Assembly (NCBI GenBank): GCA_963735885.1
Contig: CAVTMP010000007.1
Span: forward strand, 248,001 to 312,000
DNA length: 64,000 bases
Direction of reading: 5' to 3'
Source of the DNA: JBBSBL01 sp963735885
GTDB lineage: Bacteria > Actinomycetota > Thermoleophilia > Solirubrobacterales > Solirubrobacteraceae
The position numbers and the translations under genes are program-made. The notes beneath the pieces are model-generated. The model searched no databases. It was given only the letters and a program-made list of their open reading frames with translations, and was not told the origin of the DNA. Of this stretch, positions 60,990 through 64,000 are shown piece by piece; positions within the stretch are counted from its first letter, which is position 1; each line of letters opens with the position of its first letter.

Positions 60990-61894
60990 ATGCCCGAGAT
61001 CCATGCCGAGCGCCGCATCGTCAAGTCCCCGCCCGAGCTCTGGGCCGAGCTGAGCGACCTCGAGTCGCTCGGCCGCCGCCTCGAGGAGTTCGGGGAGATC
61101 CGCATCACCCGGCTCGAGCCCGAGACCGCCGTCGCCTGGGAGGGCGACGAGGTCCGCGGCACGGTGGAGATCGTGGCCTCGGGCTGGGGCACGAAGGTGC
61201 GGCTGACGGTGGAGGCGCCGGAGGCGGAGGCGCCGGAGGCCGCGACGCCGGAGGCTGCGACCGGGCTCCCGGCCGAGAGCGCGACCGGTCCGGTCGACGT
61301 TCACCGCGATATGCGCGGTCAACGGCGGAAGGATCTCCCGGAGTCTCCGCCCCTGCCGGAGATCGAGCTCGACACCGCCGCGCCGGTCGTCACCGAAGCG
61401 GCGCCGGCGGCGCCCGCGCCCGGGGGCACCGGCTCCGTGCCCGCGCCCGGGGGCACCGGCTCCGTGCCCCCGCCGGGTGTCCCACCGCCGCCCCCGCGCG
61501 TCCGGACGGAGTCCCACACCGGCTTCGTCGCACGGCTCTTGCGCCGCCGTCGGCGGGCCGCGCCGGCGACCGAGCCCGTCCACGTCCCCCACGCGACCCC
61601 GGCCCCATCGAGACCGGTCCCTCCGGAGCCCGCCGCCGCAGACCCCGCAGCCGGGCCCACCATCGGCCCGCTGGCCGCGCCGGTCGTCCTCCCCGAGCCC
61701 GCCGTCAGGGAGGGGTCACCGCGGACCAGGCCGTCACCGCGGACCAGGCCGTCACCGCCGAGCCGGCGGTCACCCCGGAGGCGCCGGCCCCCGCCGGCGA
61801 TCCGGACCTCGACCACGAGCACGTCGAGACCGTCCTGACCGCCGTGCTCGACGACCTCGGCGCCGCGCACCACCGGCCGTTCTCGCGCGGCTGA
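60990..61894 (+). CDS. SRPBCC-fold protein with repetitive acidic tail, one frameshift
   Basis: N-terminal half of a START/polyketide-cyclase fold (about 1-80): ERRIVKSPPELWAELSDLES, LGRRLEEFGEIRITRLEPE and GWGTKVRLTVEAPE. A long Pro/Ala/Glu-rich low-complexity region (about 80-260) includes two DNA tandem repeats. A conserved-looking helix HVETVLTAVLDDLGAAHHR lies at the end. A net one-base loss near 61705, in AGGGAGGGG, puts this C-terminus in another frame; the length of 905 nt agrees. Start ATG at 60990. Binding partner or ligand unknown. Confidence 0.68.
61413..61466 (+). repeat. Two perfect 27-nt tandem copies in the SRPBCC gene
   Basis: Unit 61413-61439 repeats exactly at 61440-61466 and encodes the nonapeptide PAPGGTGSV twice. 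In-frame expansion or contraction would only change linker length. Confidence 0.85.
61715..61768 (+). repeat. 18-nt tandem repeat encoding VTADQA
   Basis: GTCACCGCGGACCAGGCC occurs twice exactly (61715 and 61733), followed by a diverged copy at 61751 (VTAEPA). It lies just after the frameshift in the SRPBCC gene. Confidence 0.8.
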
Positions 61895-61979
61895 GCCGGC
61901 CCGGCCCGCCGAGGGCGAGCCTTCGTCCCGCACAGCGGGACCGACGTCGCGCTCGATCTCGGCGTGGGCGCCCCGCCGC

Positions 61980-61985
61980 TAGCAT
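61980..61985 (+). promoter_or_regulatory. -10-like element TAGCAT, 10 nt before the carboxylase ATG
   Basis: Leaderless spacing; the intervening CACCGCCCCC has no ribosome site. Confidence 0.5.
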
Positions 61986-61995
61986 CACCGCCCCC

Positions 61996-63615
61996 ATGGC
62001 GAAGCACGAGATCCGCACCGCCCCGATGGGCAAGCGCAAGTCCGCCGCCCACCGCGAGCACGCGCCCGAGACCTACGAGGAGAAGGTCGCCCAGCTCGAG
62101 GCGCGCCGCACCGAGGCGCGCGAGGGCAACCCGGCCGCGGTCGCCAAGCAGCACGACCGCGGCAAGTACACCGCGCGAGAGCGGATCGAGAAGCTGCTCG
62201 ATCCGGGCTCCTTCCAGGAGACCGACGTCTTCACCCGCCACCGGACCCACGAGTTCGGGATGGACCGCAACCGGCCGTGGTCCGACGCCGTCGTGACCGG
62301 CCACGGGACCATCGACGGGCGCCGCGTGTGCGTGTTCTCGCAGGACTTCACGGTCTTCGGCGGGTCGCTCGGCGAGGTGATGAGCGAGAAGATGTGCAAG
62401 GTCATGGACCTGGCGGCCAAGATCGGCTGCCCGGTCATCGGGATCAACGACTCGGGCGGCGCCCGCATCCAGGAGGGCGTGGTCTCGCTCGGCTCCTACG
62501 GCGACGTCTTCCTGCGCAACGTGCGCTGCTCCGGCGTCATCCCGCAGATCAGCGTGATCATGGGCCCCTGCGCGGGCGGCGCGGTGTACTCGCCGGCGAT
62601 CACCGACTTCATCTACATGGTGAAGGAGACCTCGCACATGTTCATCACCGGCCCCGACGTCATCAAGACGGTCACGGGCGAGGAGCCGACCTTCGAGGAG
62701 CTCGGCGGGGCGATGACGCACAACACGAAGTCCGGGGTGGCGCAGTTCGCCTGCGACGACGAGGACCACTGCCTCGAGGACGTCCGCTACCTCATGAGCT
62801 TCCTGCCCCAGAACAACATGGAGCTCCCGCCGCGCGTCCAGCCGACCGACGATCCGGAGCGGATGGACCCGGAGCTCGACACCGCCGTGCCGGACAACCC
62901 GAACAAGCCCTACGACATGCGGGACGTCATCCGCCACATCGTCGACGACGGCGAGTTCTACGAGGTCCACGAGCACTACGCGCGCAACATCGTGGTCGGG
63001 CTCTCGCGGCTCAACGGGATCCCGCTCGGGATCGTCGGGAACCAGCCGGCCGCCCTGGCCGGCGTCCTCGACATCGACTCCTCCGAGAAGGCCGCGCGCT
63101 TCGTGCGCACCTGCGACGCCTTCAACATCCCGATCCTCACCTTCTGCGACGTGCCCGGGTTCCTGCCCGGGACCAACCAGGAGTGGGGCGGGATCATCCG
63201 CCGCGGCGCGAAGCTGCTCTACGCGTTCGCCGAGGCGACGGTGCCGAAGCTCACCGTCATCACGCGCAAGGCCTACGGCGGCGCCTACGTCGTCATGAAC
63301 TCCAAGCACCTGGCCTCGGACTTCTCGATCGCCTGGCCCACGGCGGAGGTCGCCGTGATGGGGCCGGAAGGCGCCGTCAACATCATCTACCGTCGCGATC
63401 TCGCCCAGAGCCCCACGCCGGACGAGCGTCGCGGCAAGCTGATGGACGACTACAAGGCGCGCTTCGCCAACCCCTACTCGGCGGCCGAGCGCGGCTACAT
63501 CGACGACGTGATCCTGCCCCACGAGACGCGCCCGCGGCTGATCACCGAGCTCGAGACGCTGATGACCAAGCGCGAGCCCGGCCCCAAGCGCAAGCACGGC
63601 AACATCCCGCTGTAG
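61996..63615 (+). CDS. pccB: Acyl-CoA carboxylase beta (carboxyltransferase) subunit
   Basis: 539 aa, propionyl-CoA carboxylase type. Carboxybiotin transfer to propionyl-CoA (possibly acetyl-CoA). Crotonase-like halves: GKYTARERIEKLLDPGSFQE, VFSQDFTVFGGSLGEVMSEK, INDSGGARIQEGVVSLGSYG and IMGPCAGGAVYSPA (first oxyanion hole), then DVPGFLPGTNQEWGGIIRRG and TRKAYGGAYVVMNSKHL (second). It ends with the family-typical RKHGNIPL. No biotin-carrying alpha subunit lies in the window. With the mutase at 57566 it forms a propionyl-CoA to succinyl-CoA route. Confidence 0.95.
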   Translation: MAKHEIRTAPMGKRKSAAHREHAPETYEEKVAQLEARRTEAREGNPAAVAKQHDRGKYTARERIEKLLDPGSFQETDVFTRHRTHEFGMDRNRPWSDAVVTGHGTIDGRRVCVFSQDFTVFGGSLGEVMSEKMCKVMDLAAKIGCPVIGINDSGGARIQEGVVSLGSYGDVFLRNVRCSGVIPQISVIMGPCAGGAVYSPAITDFIYMVKETSHMFITGPDVIKTVTGEEPTFEELGGAMTHNTKSGVAQFACDDEDHCLEDVRYLMSFLPQNNMELPPRVQPTDDPERMDPELDTAVPDNPNKPYDMRDVIRHIVDDGEFYEVHEHYARNIVVGLSRLNGIPLGIVGNQPAALAGVLDIDSSEKAARFVRTCDAFNIPILTFCDVPGFLPGTNQEWGGIIRRGAKLLYAFAEATVPKLTVITRKAYGGAYVVMNSKHLASDFSIAWPTAEVAVMGPEGAVNIIYRRDLAQSPTPDERRGKLMDDYKARFANPYSAAERGYIDDVILPHETRPRLITELETLMTKREPGPKRKHGNIPL

Positions 63616-63647
63616 GGCGCCGGTCGCCGGTCAGGGCGCCGGGACGC

Positions 63648-63869
63648 TCACGCCGCCGACCGGTGCGTCCGGTCGAGCTCGAGCTCGAGGCGCTCGCGCT
63701 CGCTGAGCGGGCGCTCGAAGGCGGCCTGCTCCCAGAGGGAGGCGACGTGGACCGGGTCCAGGCGGGCCTCGAGCCCGGCGGCGAGCCGCTCCGCGTGGGT
63801 GAGCGGACGCTCGAAGGCGGCGATCTCGTAGAGGCGGCTGACCGGATCGGGGCCGGGTGTCACGGGCAT
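63648..63869 (-). CDS. Small hypothetical protein with an internal repeat
   Basis: 73 aa, unrecognised. Two copies of an AAFERPL..AERL element: IAAFERPLTHAERLAAGLEA and QAAFERPLSERERLELELDR, about 30 residues apart, predicted helical and charged. It lies convergent with the carboxylase gene; actinobacterial carboxylases often have a small epsilon subunit nearby, but the strand and sequence do not fit that family. The ATG at 63869 lies inside the left arm of a 9-bp inverted repeat. Confidence 0.5.
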   Translation of the reverse strand: MPVTPGPDPVSRLYEIAAFERPLTHAERLAAGLEARLDPVHVASLWEQAAFERPLSERERLELELDRTHRSAA

Positions 63870-63887
63870 CCCATCGACGGGATGCCC
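63864..63887. promoter_or_regulatory. Perfect 9-bp inverted repeat containing divergent start codons
   Basis: GGGCATCCC-ATCGAC-GGGATGCCC. The left arm contains the ATG (reverse strand) of the 73-aa gene. The right arm contains an ATG at 63882 that opens a frame to the window end. Possible operator or RNA hairpin hiding the start. Confidence 0.4.
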
Positions 63888-64000
63888 GCCGTCCTGCAGC
63901 CGCGCAACGTCCGTTCCGCCATCCGGCGCCTCGCCGCTCGCCGTTCACCGGACCGGCACATCGTGACCCAGCTGGCCGGACGTTCCCGCGGATGGCGGCC
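63882..64000 (+). CDS. Possible start of a rightward gene cut by the window end
   Basis: Open from the ATG at 63882 to the end (MPAVLQPRNVRSAIRRLAAR and onward, 39 codons), basic and Arg-rich, not recognised. High GC makes such open frames common by chance, so this is weak. Confidence 0.2.
   Translation, partial: MPAVLQPRNVRSAIRRLAARRSPDRHIVTQLAGRSRGWR

Noticed and set aside
63648..63869. Acyl-CoA carboxylase epsilon subunit
   Set aside because: It is next to the beta subunit and small, but on the opposite strand, and its AAFERPL repeat does not resemble the epsilon family.

Overview
This is a very GC-rich, gene-dense chromosomal window that looks like a free-living actinobacterium. The content suggests the Solirubrobacterales/Thermoleophilia side of that phylum, but that placement is an inference from gene families and base composition. 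No phage, insertion sequence, CRISPR array, rRNA or tRNA was recognised. The left edge cuts a sensor kinase gene. No intergenic gap exceeds about 300 bases.

Layout. 0-17.8 kb is mainly housekeeping: a two-component pair, DNA polymerase III delta prime (holB) divergent from thymidylate kinase (tmk), galE, and a B12-dependent ribonucleotide reductase (nrdJ) carrying a 400-residue intein with a LAGLIDADG endonuclease. These are followed by an aldehyde dehydrogenase, a GGDEF-EAL-EAL c-di-GMP protein, a PHP-phosphoesterase/glycosyltransferase fusion, a saccharopine-dehydrogenase-like reductase and a beta-carbonic anhydrase. 17.9-24.2 kb holds a MarR/MFS pair with a palindromic operator, ftsH, and a ctaA-methyltransferase-dedA operon.

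24.2-49.7 kb is a large surface-polysaccharide cluster. It has an ABC-2 exporter (Wzt/Wzm type), a Wzx/MurJ-like flippase, an O-antigen ligase/polymerase, an initiating sugar phosphotransferase, a WecG/TagA enzyme, about eight glycosyltransferases, two methyltransferases and nucleotide-sugar enzymes (UDP-sugar dehydrogenase, epimerase, UDP-glucuronate decarboxylase). Between about 23.5 and 39 kb the sequence is riddled with single-base indels, mostly insertions. Most genes there are readable only by joining frames, and this looks like sequence error rather than biology.

49.7-64 kb holds a secreted sugar dehydrogenase, a ferritin, a DM13 membrane protein, a moaX-selA-selB operon (molybdopterin synthase fusion plus selenocysteine machinery), and a GH6 glycosidase lacking one active-site Asp. 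It also has an acyl-CoA mutase large subunit, an M24 peptidase, a DUF2269-like protein, a SRPBCC protein and an acyl-CoA carboxylase beta subunit. The mutase and carboxylase fit propionyl-CoA/methylmalonyl-CoA metabolism.

Two window-wide patterns stand out. First, a TANNNT (usually TAGCNT) -10-like element sits 6-11 nt upstream of at least 13 start codons that lack a Shine-Dalgarno sequence, which predicts pervasive leaderless transcription. Second, translationally coupled NTGA overlaps use all four start codons, including two apparent CTG starts.
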